Positions 28,853-39,870 are shown, numbered from the stretch's first letter. The stretch: 64,000 bases of DNA from Shewanella japonica (GCF_002075795.1 NZ_CP020472.1:3455001-3519000), one strand, 5' to 3'. Translations and numbers: made by a program. Notes: generated by a model from the letters alone, not told the origin.

Positions 28853-30055
28853 CTAGATATAATCAAACAACGAAATAGAACCGACTTTGCCGAACACACT
28901 CGACACGGCATTTAATGCCAGTTGCTGTTTTTCAAATTCAGTTATTGCTGCGGCATAGTCCAAATCTTCAAGCATGGATAATGCGCTATCATTAACGATT
29001 TTTTCTTCAGCGTGATTCGTAGAGATACTCTCTAAACTTTTCAAGCTATTGCCAGCAATACTTCTTGCTGTACTGACTTGATTTTGACCACTATCGATAT
29101 TATTCAATAGCTGTGCCAACTTTGAGTTTCCTTGAGAAGTATTTGGAATAGTAGGATCTTCAAGCATCGCAATCGCTTCATTAAAGGTATCTAGAATACT
29201 GACGGTTTCTTGAGGTTCCATGGTAAAAGAGTCACCCGCGACAGGCTGACCTGACAGTTGAACTTCTATGCCGTTAAAACTTACCGGATTGCTAGGATCA
29301 AAGTTTGCAACCGTTGATACGACGGTGCCGCCCGAATCTTCAATTTGTAAATCAAGGACACCTGCGTTATCAACAAACTTAAAGGTATAGGTATCTTCTA
29401 CGTGTGCAGCAGAATCAAAAATGGCCGCCTTATCAACAACAAAATCACCCTGTTGAGATGGCAAATAATTGACACCATAATCACCAAGCGGATTAGGTGC
29501 GTTCATAAACACAGTGTCACCTGGCACATTTGTTCCGATGGTAACACCCGAGGCAACGATACTTTGCCGCTCGCCACTGTCACCGCTGTAAATTATTTGA
29601 CCATTATTATCAAACGCAAAAGGTGGATTATTAGTATTGTTGCCAGCAAAGATATAATTACCCGATTCGTCTTTTGTGTTGGCAATCGACATTAACTCTT
29701 CGAGACTATCTTTCATTTCATCGGCAATCATTTGCCGTTCCGATTGAGATAGGCTGCCGTTTGCGGCGCGCTGTAGTTGCTCACGCATACTACTCATAAT
29801 TGTTTCTGTGCTGCCTAACTTACTTTCGCTTAATCCAAGGTGCTTTTGTGCATAGTCAATATTCTTGACGAATTGATCCACCAAGGCGTTTTTTTGTTTT
29901 AAGTTATCAACACCAATAGCTGCAACAGGATCGTCTCCTGCGGTATTGAGCCTTTTGCCACTTGCCAGTTGTTCCAAAATTTTATTGGTTGAAGACTGAC
30001 CTTTAGACAGACTTAAAGTATTTTGATGAAACATTTGAGCAGTTGAAATACGCAT
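28853..30055 (-). CDS. flgL: FlgL, hook-filament junction protein
   Basis: 400 residues with flagellin-like N-terminus (MRISTAQMFHQNTLSLSKGQ) and C-terminus (EFEKQQLALNAVSSVFGKV). Forms the junction between FlgK and the filament. It is 11 bases after flgK; last gene of the flgF-to-flgL run. Confidence 0.96.
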   Translation of the reverse strand: MRISTAQMFHQNTLSLSKGQSSTNKILEQLASGKRLNTAGDDPVAAIGVDNLKQKNALVDQFVKNIDYAQKHLGLSESKLGSTETIMSSMREQLQRAANGSLSQSERQMIADEMKDSLEELMSIANTKDESGNYIFAGNNTNNPPFAFDNNGQIIYSGDSGERQSIVASGVTIGTNVPGDTVFMNAPNPLGDYGVNYLPSQQGDFVVDKAAIFDSAAHVEDTYTFKFVDNAGVLDLQIEDSGGTVVSTVANFDPSNPVSFNGIEVQLSGQPVAGDSFTMEPQETVSILDTFNEAIAMLEDPTIPNTSQGNSKLAQLLNNIDSGQNQVSTARSIAGNSLKSLESISTNHAEEKIVNDSALSMLEDLDYAAAITEFEKQQLALNAVSSVFGKVGSISLFDYI

Positions 30056-30066
30056 GACTAATTCTC

Positions 30067-32001
30067 CTAACGAACAGAACTAAGCAATGAATCAAACATT
30101 TGCTGAGCTGTTGTCATGATCCTGGCTGAAGCTTGGTAAGATTGTTGATAACGCATTAAGTTGGCAGCTTCTTCGTCTAAGTTCACTCCCGACTCACTTT
30201 GTACACGGTTATATGCTTGTAGATAAACAGCTTCATTTGATTCAAAAGACACGGCAGCGGCTTTGGTTTTGCTAGCAATATCAAGCTTACTACCTTCAAA
30301 CACGCCAGCTAAGGTCGTTGTGCCGCCATTCATTAATTTTTCATCTGACAGTTTCGCCATTTCTATCGCATTGCTGTTATCTCCTTCGGCAAATGATAAA
30401 TCGAAGGTATAACTGTCGGTTACGCCAGCTGTTGACGTGTCGCTAATTTCAAAACCAAAGCCATAAGGTGTACTAATTTGTGGAGGAGTAAATGCCGTTG
30501 GGCCACCAATTGCTGCGCCACTGGCGTCAAAAGCTTGATAAGTATTTGTAACGGTATCGATTTGAATAGTGATTTCACTATCAGTCACAGGGAAATTAGC
30601 ATTTGTTCTATCTATGCTAGTTAACTTAACACTGGTGTCACCCGAGTTAGTGGGTTCACCAGTAATTTTAGGGGCAGCTGCTGCAATACCTTTGGGATCG
30701 GTCATTTCGACACCAATACCTGCTGCGGCGCCTGCATTGGGTCTAATTTCAAACTTATCACCATCTGCAAAACCTGCTGGCACCGAGTCAATTTGGATAC
30801 TGAATCCATCTCCGCCCGTTAACTGGTTATTGACAGCATCATAGGTCAAAGCTTGTACTTCACCTGTTTTAGTATCTTTTAACTCATAGGTTGAAGGTGC
30901 AGTAAACGACAGTTCATATGAACTTCCTGTCAATTCACCGACATCATCTATGTTGACTCGGATTTTGGCAGTACCAGTATTTCCGTCAAATTCACCGACA
31001 CGCCCAGCTGACATCAGTGGATCATTTATATCAGTAAATATATTTTGACCAATTTCACCATTTAAATCATAACCATTTGACTGCATTTCATTGAATGCAT
31101 CAGCAATACCTAACGCTAATTGACCTAATTCTTGGCCAACAGGCACTAAGGTTTCATCGCGAAATTTAAATAGCTCCCCAAGTTGACCGCCTAGTTTTGA
31201 TCCATCAATTACTAAACTTTGATTACCAGTGGTCGTGGTCAAACGAGATTCATTGGGATAAGGGTCTCCAGTAGTGGTACCGATTTGCATTGAAACTTCA
31301 CCAGACACCAGCATCACAGAGCCGCCTAACATGACACTTTTAGCACCATTCTCAAGCGGAATAACGTTGACTTCGGAATACTCACTTAACTCCAAAATAA
31401 GTGCATCTTGTTTATCTAGTAACTGGCTGTCTGGACTTTCGCTTTTCATTAGCTCTAGATTAATGCTAGCCAGCTCATTGCTGATTTCATTGATGCGATC
31501 AGCCATCGCACCAATTTGACTATTAGTCTGTTTCATCTGTGAGTCGAGATGAGACTGCATTTGATTTAGGCTACTTGCAGCTTGTTGCGCTGCGCCAAGC
31601 ATACTGTCACGCATACCTATATCGGTTGGTAAATCGGCCACACTATTAATGCTTGAGAAAAAGTCGTTTAATCGATCTGGCACCATTGAACCAATTTGTG
31701 AATAGAGCTGATCCATCTCATTCATTTTGGTGTAACGAGTCTCTGCGGCGCTCATTGAGGTTTGGCCTATACGCAACTCTCTGGCAGCAAAGTCATTGTA
31801 GATCCGCTTTACATCAGTAACGTAAGTACCCGTACCATAAAAGCTGTTACCAATCTTTTGGGATTCTAACGACGACTGCTCGGCAACTTGACGGTGATAG
31901 CCAATCGTATTGGCGTTAGCAATGTTATTACTGGTAACGCCCATTTGAGATTGAGCCGCCAGTACGCCGGTGCGGGCGATATTTAATAAATCAACAGCCA
32001 T
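30067..32001 (-). CDS. flgK: FlgK, hook-filament junction protein
   Basis: 644 residues. The N-terminus has the rod/hook-type motif NIANANTIGYHRQV and the C-terminus has EEAANLMRYQQSYQASARIM, both FlgK signatures. It sits on the hook end beneath FlgL. Its start overlaps the flgJ stop by one base (TAATG). Confidence 0.97.
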   Translation of the reverse strand: MAVDLLNIARTGVLAAQSQMGVTSNNIANANTIGYHRQVAEQSSLESQKIGNSFYGTGTYVTDVKRIYNDFAARELRIGQTSMSAAETRYTKMNEMDQLYSQIGSMVPDRLNDFFSSINSVADLPTDIGMRDSMLGAAQQAASSLNQMQSHLDSQMKQTNSQIGAMADRINEISNELASINLELMKSESPDSQLLDKQDALILELSEYSEVNVIPLENGAKSVMLGGSVMLVSGEVSMQIGTTTGDPYPNESRLTTTTGNQSLVIDGSKLGGQLGELFKFRDETLVPVGQELGQLALGIADAFNEMQSNGYDLNGEIGQNIFTDINDPLMSAGRVGEFDGNTGTAKIRVNIDDVGELTGSSYELSFTAPSTYELKDTKTGEVQALTYDAVNNQLTGGDGFSIQIDSVPAGFADGDKFEIRPNAGAAAGIGVEMTDPKGIAAAAPKITGEPTNSGDTSVKLTSIDRTNANFPVTDSEITIQIDTVTNTYQAFDASGAAIGGPTAFTPPQISTPYGFGFEISDTSTAGVTDSYTFDLSFAEGDNSNAIEMAKLSDEKLMNGGTTTLAGVFEGSKLDIASKTKAAAVSFESNEAVYLQAYNRVQSESGVNLDEEAANLMRYQQSYQASARIMTTAQQMFDSLLSSVR

Positions 32002-33080
32002 TAGTTAGTCTCTCCTGGTAATGCAGACTTAAGTCCATTAGTCACTGTTTCCATCACTTTTAGCACTTTCTTTGCGTATTGAGGATCAGTGGCGTAGCCA
32101 GCTTTTTGTAACTCATTAATAAATTTTGCAGGTTCTGCAGCCACTTTTTTGGCCTCTTGGTAACGTTCACCATTGGCGATAAAGGACACAAAATCATTAA
32201 AGCTTTGTTCAATACTGTCGTACATTCTAAAGTCAGCTCTTTGTTTAACAGCCTTGCCTTGCTCATACTCCAAGGTGTTCACCGATGTCTTATCACCCTG
32301 CCAGCGAGTATCGGCTTTAATGTTAAACAGGTTATTACTAGCCGTGCCGTCTTGACGTCTGATCATTTTCTGACCCCAGCCTGTTTCAAGTGCTGACTGA
32401 GCAAGCAACACTTCAGGTGTTGTTCCGAGAGCTTTAGCTGCTTTTTCAGCATGAGGATAAAGCGTATTAACAAAATGCGCAGGGTTGCTAAATTCGGACG
32501 GCGCTTTATTGACTGATTGCGGCAATTGATTGCCATTAGCGGCAACTGAAGTGCCCTTTTCGCCTGCCAGAATTTTCGCCATTGCTTGCTCATCGATAAC
32601 CGAGTGATGACTGGCAAGCTGATTAACATTTACTACTGGTTCATTGGGTGTTTTTTGTGCAAACGACGCTATTGGACTGACCGCAATGTCTGCTGATTTG
32701 TTATCAAATAAACCATGTTGAATGTTTGCATCAATATCGCCACGAAGGACAGAGGCAGGCTTAAATGGTGTATCTTGAGGTGATAATTGCTGAACCATTA
32801 AATCAGCAATGCCCAGCATACCTTTATCAGACAAGTCCACTGACATTTGTTGATCACGCATGTTCTCAAAAAACTCAGTGGTTTGACTGTTCATTGGACT
32901 GTCTGATTTAAAAGCTGCGTTAGCATCACGCATGCTTTTCATCAGCATTTGAATAAAGATACCTTCAAACTGTTTAGCGACTTCTTTAAGTGCCGCTTTC
33001 TCGTCTTTCTGAGCCTGAGAACGTAATGAATCTAGTCCTCCTAGATCCAGAAAGTGCGATGAATTTGACAGCTTTTCCAT
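32001..33080 (-). CDS. flgJ: FlgJ, rod cap with peptidoglycan hydrolase domain
   Basis: 359 residues. The N-terminal rod-binding domain (about 30-120, with MSVDLSDKGMLGIADLMVQQL) and the C-terminal glucosaminidase domain (about 200-350, catalytic Glu in LLAQSALETGWGQ) are both present, the dual-domain form of gammaproteobacteria. It cuts peptidoglycan so the rod can pass. It follows flgI by 17 bases. Confidence 0.96.
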   Translation of the reverse strand: MEKLSNSSHFLDLGGLDSLRSQAQKDEKAALKEVAKQFEGIFIQMLMKSMRDANAAFKSDSPMNSQTTEFFENMRDQQMSVDLSDKGMLGIADLMVQQLSPQDTPFKPASVLRGDIDANIQHGLFDNKSADIAVSPIASFAQKTPNEPVVNVNQLASHHSVIDEQAMAKILAGEKGTSVAANGNQLPQSVNKAPSEFSNPAHFVNTLYPHAEKAAKALGTTPEVLLAQSALETGWGQKMIRRQDGTASNNLFNIKADTRWQGDKTSVNTLEYEQGKAVKQRADFRMYDSIEQSFNDFVSFIANGERYQEAKKVAAEPAKFINELQKAGYATDPQYAKKVLKVMETVTNGLKSALPGETN

Positions 33081-33097
33081 AGTCGTACCGACAATAT

Positions 33098-34210
33098 TTA
33101 GATGATGATAAGTTCACCATGCAAAGCGCCTGCCATCTTTAACGCTTCTAATATTGCAAGCACATCAGAAGGCGCTGCGCCAACCAGGTTTACAGCACGT
33201 ACAAGCTCATCTAATGTCGTACCTGGATCAAACAAAAACATACGACTGTCTTCTTCAGCAACATCAATTGTGCTATCTGTAGTGACAACCGTTTGACCAT
33301 TTGCAAATGCATTTGGCTGCGAAACTTGCGTAGCTTCTGCAATGGTGACCGTTAATCCGCCATGCGTCACAGCTGCAGGCATTAAACGCACATTTTGGCC
33401 AACGACAATGGTGCCAGTGCGTGAGTTAACAATCACTTTCGCAGATTCATCAGCTATCTCGACTTCAACATTTTCTAATGTCGCTAAAAAAGAAACTCGC
33501 TGTGATGCATCACGAGGCGCACTGACTTGAATAGAGGTTGCATCTAACGCTCTTGCCATACCTGGACCTAAAAAGTCGTTAATTGCATCTGCCATACTTT
33601 TAGCGGTAGAAAAATCTGAACGACGTAGGTTAAAAGTTAGATGATCCCCTGTCGCAAATGGACTCATCACACTGCGTTCAACAATCGCGCCACCAGGAAT
33701 ACGCCCAACTGTTGGCGTATTTTGAATCACTTGCGAACCATCTAAACCTTCTGCACTGAAACCACTGACCACTAGACTGCCTTGTGCGATAGCGTAAACA
33801 TTGCCATCAACCCCTTTTAAAAAGGTTTGCAGTAAAGTGCCGCCACGTAAGCTTTTTGCTTCACCTAAACTCGATACGGTAATGTCAATATTTTGACCGG
33901 GCTTAATAAATGCTGGCATCTCTGCATGCACCGCTACCACCGCCGCATTCTTGGTTTTAGGGTTCACATTATCAGGTAAATTAATGCCAAAGTTTTTCAG
34001 CATGGTTCTGAATGTTTGTTCAGTGTATTTGGTTTTTTCACCAGTGCCTGGCAAACCAACCACAAGACCATAACCAATCAGTTGGTTACTACGTACACCT
34101 TGAACGTTGGCAATATCTTTAATTCGCTGTGCTTGAACTGGCGCAGAAAATACCGTTAATGCAACAGAGACGGTAAGGGTAATGGAGATAAATAAAGATG
34201 AAATTTTCAT
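33098..34210 (-). CDS. flgI: FlgI, P-ring protein
   Basis: 370 residues with a signal peptide (cleavage likely after VQA near residue 27) and family motifs [20 protein letters not shown] and the end [25 protein letters not shown] segment. Forms the P ring in the peptidoglycan layer around the rod. It is 10 bases after flgH. Confidence 0.97.
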   Translation of the reverse strand: MKISSLFISITLTVSVALTVFSAPVQAQRIKDIANVQGVRSNQLIGYGLVVGLPGTGEKTKYTEQTFRTMLKNFGINLPDNVNPKTKNAAVVAVHAEMPAFIKPGQNIDITVSSLGEAKSLRGGTLLQTFLKGVDGNVYAIAQGSLVVSGFSAEGLDGSQVIQNTPTVGRIPGGAIVERSVMSPFATGDHLTFNLRRSDFSTAKSMADAINDFLGPGMARALDATSIQVSAPRDASQRVSFLATLENVEVEIADESAKVIVNSRTGTIVVGQNVRLMPAAVTHGGLTVTIAEATQVSQPNAFANGQTVVTTDSTIDVAEEDSRMFLFDPGTTLDELVRAVNLVGAAPSDVLAILEALKMAGALHGELIII

Positions 34211-34220
34211 GGCATACTCC

Positions 34221-34895
34221 TTAGAAAGGCCACCATTCGCTCATAAAGAATGAGCTTAACCACCCTACTTTTTGAACATCTGCAAATGTACCCGTTCCGC
34301 TATATTGAATGCGGGCATTGGCTACTCGAGTTGACTGAACTGTATTCTCAGGAGTGATATCTTGACTTCTTACCATGCCTGTAACACGAATAAATTCATC
34401 GCCATTGTTAATCGAAATCCATTTTTCACCACGGATAACCAAGTTGCCATTACTGAGCACTTGCATCACGTTAGCTGAGATACTGCCATCAAGGCTGTTA
34501 GATTGGTCAGCATCAGCTTCACGCTTGGTGTCCATCGCATCAGAATAACGTAAATCAAGTGGTACACCTTTAATCGTCACATTGCCGCCACCAGCATAGA
34601 TAGGGTCAACACTCAGATTAGAGTCTTTTTTGATTTCGTTATTGGCGCTTTTTTTAGCTTGAGTCGATTCATTTAACAGCACTGTGATAATGTCACCGAC
34701 TTTATGTGCTCGTATATCTGAATATAAGCTAGACGATTGATGGTCCATGTAAATCGACCCCGTCGACACCATTTTAGTTGGTGATGCTTCTGGATACACT
34801 GGCGCATAAAATGGATCATCAGGTATAGGTTTTTGTTGCGTTGAACTACAACCGGCAATGAAAATAACGGATGCTAACGCTAGGTATTTATTCAT
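34221..34895 (-). CDS. flgH: FlgH, L-ring lipoprotein
   Basis: 224 residues with a lipobox (IFIAGC, lipidated C16) and conserved motifs [20 protein letters not shown] and VIRGEKWI. Forms the outer-membrane L ring. Between flgG and flgI. Confidence 0.97.
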   Translation of the reverse strand: MNKYLALASVIFIAGCSSTQQKPIPDDPFYAPVYPEASPTKMVSTGSIYMDHQSSSLYSDIRAHKVGDIITVLLNESTQAKKSANNEIKKDSNLSVDPIYAGGGNVTIKGVPLDLRYSDAMDTKREADADQSNSLDGSISANVMQVLSNGNLVIRGEKWISINNGDEFIRVTGMVRSQDITPENTVQSTRVANARIQYSGTGTFADVQKVGWLSSFFMSEWWPF

Positions 34896-34918
34896 AATCC
34901 AGTTCCTTTCAATAACAG

Positions 34919-35707
34919 TTATAGGTTCTGAGTCACGTAAGACATCATCTGATCAACAGCTGATATCACTTTAGAGTTCATTTCGTAAATACGCTGACTT
35001 TGAATCAGGTTTACTAGCTCTTCAGTCACATTAACGTTTGATGTTTCTAATGCCCCTTGGCGAATAGCGCCTAGGCCATCTAAAGAAGCTGTTCCCTGAA
35101 TAGGCGTTCCACTTGCGCCAGTTTCGGTATACAAGTTTTGCCCTAATGGATCTAACCCTGATGGATTAATGAAATCGCTCATGGCTAACTGTCCAACAAC
35201 TGTGCTTTCTGTCGCGCCAGATAATTTTACTGATACTTCACCTTCGGCAGAGACTGTAATTGAAGTTGCATCATCAGGTATGGTGATTGACGGTTGCACG
35301 ACATAACCAGAACCTGGAGTCACAATCTGGCCATTTTCATCTAAGCTAAATTGACCATTTCGGGTATAAGCAGCGGTGCCATCAGGCATCTCGACCTCAA
35401 AAAATCCAGGGCCTTCAATCATTAAATCTAACGAGTTATCTGTGGTTAACATGTTACCTTGGGTGAACATTTTTTGAGTTGCCACGACCTTAGTACCGGC
35501 ACCAATGTTCAAACCATTCGGCAGCTTAGTATTATCAGCACTTATACCACCAGCTTGATTGACTGTTTGATATAGCAAGTCTTCGAATACTGCACGGCTT
35601 TTTTTGTAACCTACGGTGCTCGCATTCGCCACGTTATTAGAAATAACTGCAATATCGGTTTGTTGGGCATCTAAGCCTGTTTTACTGATCCATAAAGCGG
35701 GATGCAT
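34919..35707 (-). CDS. flgG: FlgG, distal rod protein
   Basis: 262 residues, the standard length, with N-terminal [20 protein letters not shown] and C-terminal rod/hook motif [20 protein letters not shown]. It forms the distal rod. It is 11 bases after flgF. Confidence 0.97.
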   Translation of the reverse strand: MHPALWISKTGLDAQQTDIAVISNNVANASTVGYKKSRAVFEDLLYQTVNQAGGISADNTKLPNGLNIGAGTKVVATQKMFTQGNMLTTDNSLDLMIEGPGFFEVEMPDGTAAYTRNGQFSLDENGQIVTPGSGYVVQPSITIPDDATSITVSAEGEVSVKLSGATESTVVGQLAMSDFINPSGLDPLGQNLYTETGASGTPIQGTASLDGLGAIRQGALETSNVNVTEELVNLIQSQRIYEMNSKVISAVDQMMSYVTQNL

Positions 35708-35718
35708 AATTATTACTC

Positions 35719-36462
35719 CTAACTAACTCTCATTAAGGATGATGAAGCACGGTCTAGCTCTTCGGCATTTTTCATCATCTTCACTTGCATTTCGTATTGA
35801 CGCTGGATATCAATTAACGCCACCATTTCTGAAACAGCGTTAACATTACTGCCTTCAACAGCCCCTGTTTCGATATTCACATTAGGATCGTTCGGCGCAT
35901 TTAAGCCCGAAGTCAGCCTAAATAACCCATCTTCACCACGCATCATTTCTTCATTTGATGGATTAACTAATTTAATTCGTGCCACTTCTTCAACCACATC
36001 CGCAGTTGCACCCTGAGGTCTTACAGAAATAATGCCATCAGGCGAGATTTGAACTTTGTCGATTGGTAGCGGCAAAACTATCGGTCCAGCCTCTCCCATA
36101 ACAGGGTTGCCTCGACCATTAGTTAATAAGCCTGTACTGTCAAAACTTAGACTACCGGAGCGGGTATACGCTTCGCCGCCATCAGCACCCTGCACTGCAA
36201 TCCAACCTTTATCTTTAATCGCAATGTCTAAATCACGACCCGTAGTTTTAATTGGGCCTGAACTAAAATTTTGCCCAGGGCTTTCAGTCATAGAAAAGAC
36301 ACGTGTCGGTAAGCCTTCCCCAAACGCTTGCATAGAGCGAGCTTGAGCCAAATCAGCTTTAAAACCATCGGTATTCGCATTGGCTAAATTATTGGCACGA
36401 ACAGCCAAAGCATTCATATTTTGCTTTGCCCCACTCATGGCAACATACAGTAATTTGTCCAT
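35719..36462 (-). CDS. flgF: FlgF, proximal rod protein
   Basis: 247 residues from the ATG at 36462 (MDKLLYVAMSGAKQ), which has GGAG six bases upstream. An in-frame TTG five codons earlier would overlap that site. Rod motifs NNLANANTDGFKADL and MVALIDIQRQYEMQVK are present. It heads a separate transcript behind a perfect sigma-54 promoter. Confidence 0.96.
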   Translation of the reverse strand: MDKLLYVAMSGAKQNMNALAVRANNLANANTDGFKADLAQARSMQAFGEGLPTRVFSMTESPGQNFSSGPIKTTGRDLDIAIKDKGWIAVQGADGGEAYTRSGSLSFDSTGLLTNGRGNPVMGEAGPIVLPLPIDKVQISPDGIISVRPQGATADVVEEVARIKLVNPSNEEMMRGEDGLFRLTSGLNAPNDPNVNIETGAVEGSNVNAVSEMVALIDIQRQYEMQVKMMKNAEELDRASSSLMRVS

Positions 36463-36510
36463 CTGCCGCTCCGTCAAACTTTTTACATAACTAAAGATAT
36501 AACTAGAACT

Positions 36511-36526
36511 AGCAATGAGTGTGCCA
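36511..36526 (-). promoter_or_regulatory. sigma-54 promoter of flgF
   Basis: The minus strand reads TGGCACACTCATTGCT, an exact match to TGGCAC-N5-TTGCT, 49 bases before flgF. The best -24/-12 site in the window. Confidence 0.9.
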
Positions 36527-36623
36527 ATATATAAATTGTGAATAGAGAATGGCTAACTAAATGAAATGTATTTGAAAAGCAGGAAGTGAAAAGAAAAACA
36601 ATAAGAGGCAAAAAATGAAAAGG

Positions 36624-36652
36624 CAAAGAGTTGCCGTTGCGGCAACTCTTTG
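36624..36652 (-). terminator. terminator between flgE and flgF
   Basis: Perfect 13-bp stem (CAAAGAGTTGCCG / CGGCAACTCTTTG) with a three-base loop, followed on the minus strand by CCTTTTCATTTTTT. It ends the flgBCDE transcript. Confidence 0.85.
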
Positions 36653-36668
36653 TCAAAACAAGTCAAAC

Positions 36669-38033
36669 TTATCGAATTTGAAGAATCGACTGATTTAACG
36701 TGTTATTCACTTCAAGTGTACGAGAGTTCGCTTGGAAGTTACGTTGTGCAGAAATCAAATCCACTAACTCAGTGGTCAAATCGACGTTAGATTGTTCAAG
36801 CGCCGATGAACGAATACTACCAAAGGTACCACTATTTGCTTCACCTGCTAGCGCTGGACCAGAATCCAAGCTGGCTTTCCAAGAAGTATTACCCACTTGA
36901 GTTAAACCTTGCTCGTTAGCAAAACGAACCAAAGCAACTCGAGCTAATGGTTCAGTCGAACCGTTACTGTAACTTGCTGTCACTAAGCCATCTTCGCCAA
37001 TACCTACGTTAGTCAAACGACCGACGGTGGTACCATCTTGAGTTAACTCAGTCACTTCAAATGGAGATGCATATTGAGTTGGATTATTAAATCCAACGGT
37101 AACTTTTTGACTACCATCAGCGCCAGGGCCTAATACGTTAGCACCATTAACACCCAGCTCAACCGTTTCAACTACCGCAGGATCTGAGCCTGTATATGCG
37201 CCCGCATCATTGAACTTTAATACCGAGCCTTTCCAGCCCGATGCATTTTCAGCAAATCTTGTCGTATCAGCAACACCGTCACCAGTCGTATCAGCGCCGT
37301 ATGAACCACCATTTGCTTGGTCAAGGTCAACTTGTTTGCCATCTACAGCATAGAATGCAACCCAATTACTTTCACCGGTATAAGCCCCTTCTGTCGGCTT
37401 AACAAAATAGGTGGTCATAATGTGCGATTCACCAAGTGAGTCATAAATCGTCACTGAAGTCGATTTATTAAACGTGTCAGGATCGTTGGGATCAAAGTTA
37501 GCAGGATCTAATGGCGTTTCACCCACATCAAGGTTCATCTGTAGGCCAATATTCTCAGTTTTCACTGGGCTACCTGCCGTATCAGGGATCTTAATTGGTT
37601 GAGTCGTCGTTAAACTAACCGAGGTAGAGTTACCGTCAGCATCAACAGGGAACCCTTGTAAATAGTTACCAGCAGAATCAGTCATGTAACTTTCTGAGTT
37701 AACTTTAAATGCGCCAGCACGAGTGAATGCGTGATCTTGAACTCCCACACCTGATGATGTCACAAAGAAACCACCGCCACTTATCGCCATATCTAAAGAG
37801 TTACTAGTAAACTGTAAACTACCTTGCTGAAATTGCTGTGCAACCTGTGTCGTTGTCGCACCGCCACCGACAGCAGTTTTGCTGTTAGAGAAAATTGAAT
37901 TAGCATATACGTCAGCAAACTCGGCACGAGATTCTTTAAAGCCTACGGTGTTAACGTTAGCAATGTTATTCGCAGTGGTATTGAGATCTTTTTGAGCTGC
38001 AGAAATACCACTCAAAGCAATGTTAAACGACAT
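36669..38033 (-). CDS. flgE: FlgE, hook protein
   Basis: 454 residues with hook/rod N-terminus (MSFNIALSGISAAQKDLNTT) and C-terminus (VDLISAQRNFQANSRTLEVN). Polymerises into the hook; length is set by FliK. It follows flgD by 75 bases and is followed by a strong terminator. Confidence 0.97.
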   Translation of the reverse strand: MSFNIALSGISAAQKDLNTTANNIANVNTVGFKESRAEFADVYANSIFSNSKTAVGGGATTTQVAQQFQQGSLQFTSNSLDMAISGGGFFVTSSGVGVQDHAFTRAGAFKVNSESYMTDSAGNYLQGFPVDADGNSTSVSLTTTQPIKIPDTAGSPVKTENIGLQMNLDVGETPLDPANFDPNDPDTFNKSTSVTIYDSLGESHIMTTYFVKPTEGAYTGESNWVAFYAVDGKQVDLDQANGGSYGADTTGDGVADTTRFAENASGWKGSVLKFNDAGAYTGSDPAVVETVELGVNGANVLGPGADGSQKVTVGFNNPTQYASPFEVTELTQDGTTVGRLTNVGIGEDGLVTASYSNGSTEPLARVALVRFANEQGLTQVGNTSWKASLDSGPALAGEANSGTFGSIRSSALEQSNVDLTTELVDLISAQRNFQANSRTLEVNNTLNQSILQIR

Positions 38034-38108
38034 AATTCACCCCTTTCCTACTCATTCTGTTTGTTTTACTGACTGCCACAGCTGCCAGCTTTAAATTTGA
38101 TAAGCTAA

Positions 38109-38879
38109 TTAACTTTCAGTGACAGCTAAGACATCTGACAACTGAATACCACCAATACCACGTAGGTTTAATATTGCTCCTGTTGTGGTGTTACCCAGTG
38201 ACACGCTCGTCACATGCGCATAGGTCGATACTGCTAAATCTTCTGATTTTCCATCAATTTTGCCGTTCGCTTTTATCGCGTAATTGCCTTCAGGAGCTGG
38301 GTCGCCATTTTTATCTAGCCCATCCCATGACACATCAATGTTACCGCCAGCAGAGCCGTCAACTTCAAAGGTTTTAATGACTTGGCCACTTTCGTCTTCA
38401 ATACTGACTGTTATCGTATCGATAGAAGTTGGTGTACTAATCACGCCATTGACTTCTGGACTATCTGACGATATGTGCCCCGTATCAGACGGAATTAACA
38501 CTTTACGGCCTACTAAACTTGAAGCCTGCAACGCCTGACTCGAACTCGTTAAGTTATTTAAGTTGAGAATTTCTTCATTCAACTTGGCAATACCGTCAAC
38601 GGTTGAGAATGATGCCATTTGCGAAATCATTTGATCGTTTTCAACAGGCTTAAACGGATCTTGCATTGATAACTGTTGACTCAATAAAGCAAAGAAATCT
38701 GATTGAGTCAGCTCCTGGCTATTAGGTTCAGGTGTTTCTGGCTCTCCTTGTAAGGCCACACTGTCTAAAAATGCATTCCCTGTACTGGCTGTTTCTTGTG
38801 TATTGGATGCAATACCAGTACTACTAGCAGATTGAGTCTGTGGTAAAGACTGACTGCTGTAAGGATTAATGAGGCTCAT
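38109..38879 (-). CDS. flgD: FlgD, hook cap/scaffold protein
   Basis: 256 residues. N-terminal FlgD motif SDFFALLSQQLSMQDPFKPV and a Tudor/FnIII-like C-terminal half (VSWDGLDKNGDPAPEGNYAI) are clear. Temporary cap for hook growth. Between flgC and flgE. Confidence 0.96.
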   Translation of the reverse strand: MSLINPYSSQSLPQTQSASSTGIASNTQETASTGNAFLDSVALQGEPETPEPNSQELTQSDFFALLSQQLSMQDPFKPVENDQMISQMASFSTVDGIAKLNEEILNLNNLTSSSQALQASSLVGRKVLIPSDTGHISSDSPEVNGVISTPTSIDTITVSIEDESGQVIKTFEVDGSAGGNIDVSWDGLDKNGDPAPEGNYAIKANGKIDGKSEDLAVSTYAHVTSVSLGNTTTGAILNLRGIGGIQLSDVLAVTES

Positions 38880-38903
38880 CTTTTACCCCCCACAAAATTC
38901 ATA

Positions 38904-39320
38904 TTACTTACCCATACGAAGTGTTTGTTGCAGCATTGATTTTGCCGCATCAGCCACTTGGACATTCATTTGATAAGAACGAGATGCTGAAATCATATCC
39001 GCCATCTCTTCCATCACATTGACATTCGGTTTGTAAATAAAGCCGTCACCATCAGCCATAGGATGATCAGGAGAAAACTCCTTTAATAACGGTTTATCAC
39101 TTTCAACAATGCCCTTAACACTGACACTGTGAGAACTATTTTGCTCATGGCTTGCTTTGGCCATTTCAGCTTCAAAAATCGGATGACGAGCCTTATAAGT
39201 TTGATCAACACTACTGGAAACTGAATCAGCATTGGCAATGTTACTGGCGGTAGTATTAAGTCGCACTGATTGTGCTGACATACCAGAACCCGACACATTA
39301 AAAATATTAAATAGACTCAT
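38904..39320 (-). CDS. flgC: FlgC, proximal rod protein
   Basis: 138 residues, standard length, with N-terminal NTTASNIANADSVSS and C-terminal MISASRSYQMNVQVADAAKS. It starts two bases after the flgB stop, so translation is probably coupled. Confidence 0.97.
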   Translation of the reverse strand: MSLFNIFNVSGSGMSAQSVRLNTTASNIANADSVSSSVDQTYKARHPIFEAEMAKASHEQNSSHSVSVKGIVESDKPLLKEFSPDHPMADGDGFIYKPNVNVMEEMADMISASRSYQMNVQVADAAKSMLQQTLRMGK

Positions 39321-39322
39321 GA

Positions 39323-39721
39323 TTAATCACCTCTAATAGCTTTACGCATGCCTGAGAACTTGCTTTCAAGAAAGCCCAGTGACATTTGATATTCCAAGGA
39401 GTTCTGCATAAAGGCCGCTTGTTCTTGTTGAGAATCAACGGTGTTGCCATCACCTGTATCTGGTTGATTAGGCACTCTAAACTTTACATTTTCCTGGCTT
39501 AACGCTTTCAAGTCGAAATGTTTGTCAGTTGTTTGACTCATCTGTAATCCACTTTGCTTAGCGCGTGCGCTGTTCATTGCTGCAGCAAAGTCGACATCTC
39601 GAGCTTTATAACCTGGCGTATTAGCATTGGCGATGTTGCTGGATAGCACTTCAGCCCGTTGTGCACGTATGCCCAAAGAGTATTGATGTATACCTAAACC
39701 ATTTTCAAAATTAATCGCCAT
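39323..39721 (-). CDS. flgB: FlgB, proximal rod protein
   Basis: 132 residues with the rod motif SSNIANANTPGYKARDVDF. First gene of flgBCDE behind a sigma-54 promoter at 39756-39771. Confidence 0.97.
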   Translation of the reverse strand: MAINFENGLGIHQYSLGIRAQRAEVLSSNIANANTPGYKARDVDFAAAMNSARAKQSGLQMSQTTDKHFDLKALSQENVKFRVPNQPDTGDGNTVDSQQEQAAFMQNSLEYQMSLGFLESKFSGMRKAIRGD

Positions 39722-39755
39722 AAAATTGCCTCCGCCAGCTAACTGACAGAATTAA

Positions 39756-39771
39756 AGCAAAGCTTATGCCA
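39756..39771 (-). promoter_or_regulatory. sigma-54 promoter of flgB
   Basis: The minus strand reads TGGCATAAGCTTTGCT, matching TGGCAC-N5-TTGCW, 35 bases before flgB in the 149-base gap after cheR. Confidence 0.83.
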
Positions 39772-39870
39772 AAAAAATTAGATTATTAGAAATGAAATGA
39801 TAAAAATGAAAATGCCAACGAACGCTGGCATTAATAAATAAAAATATTCAACTATTACAACTAATTATAG

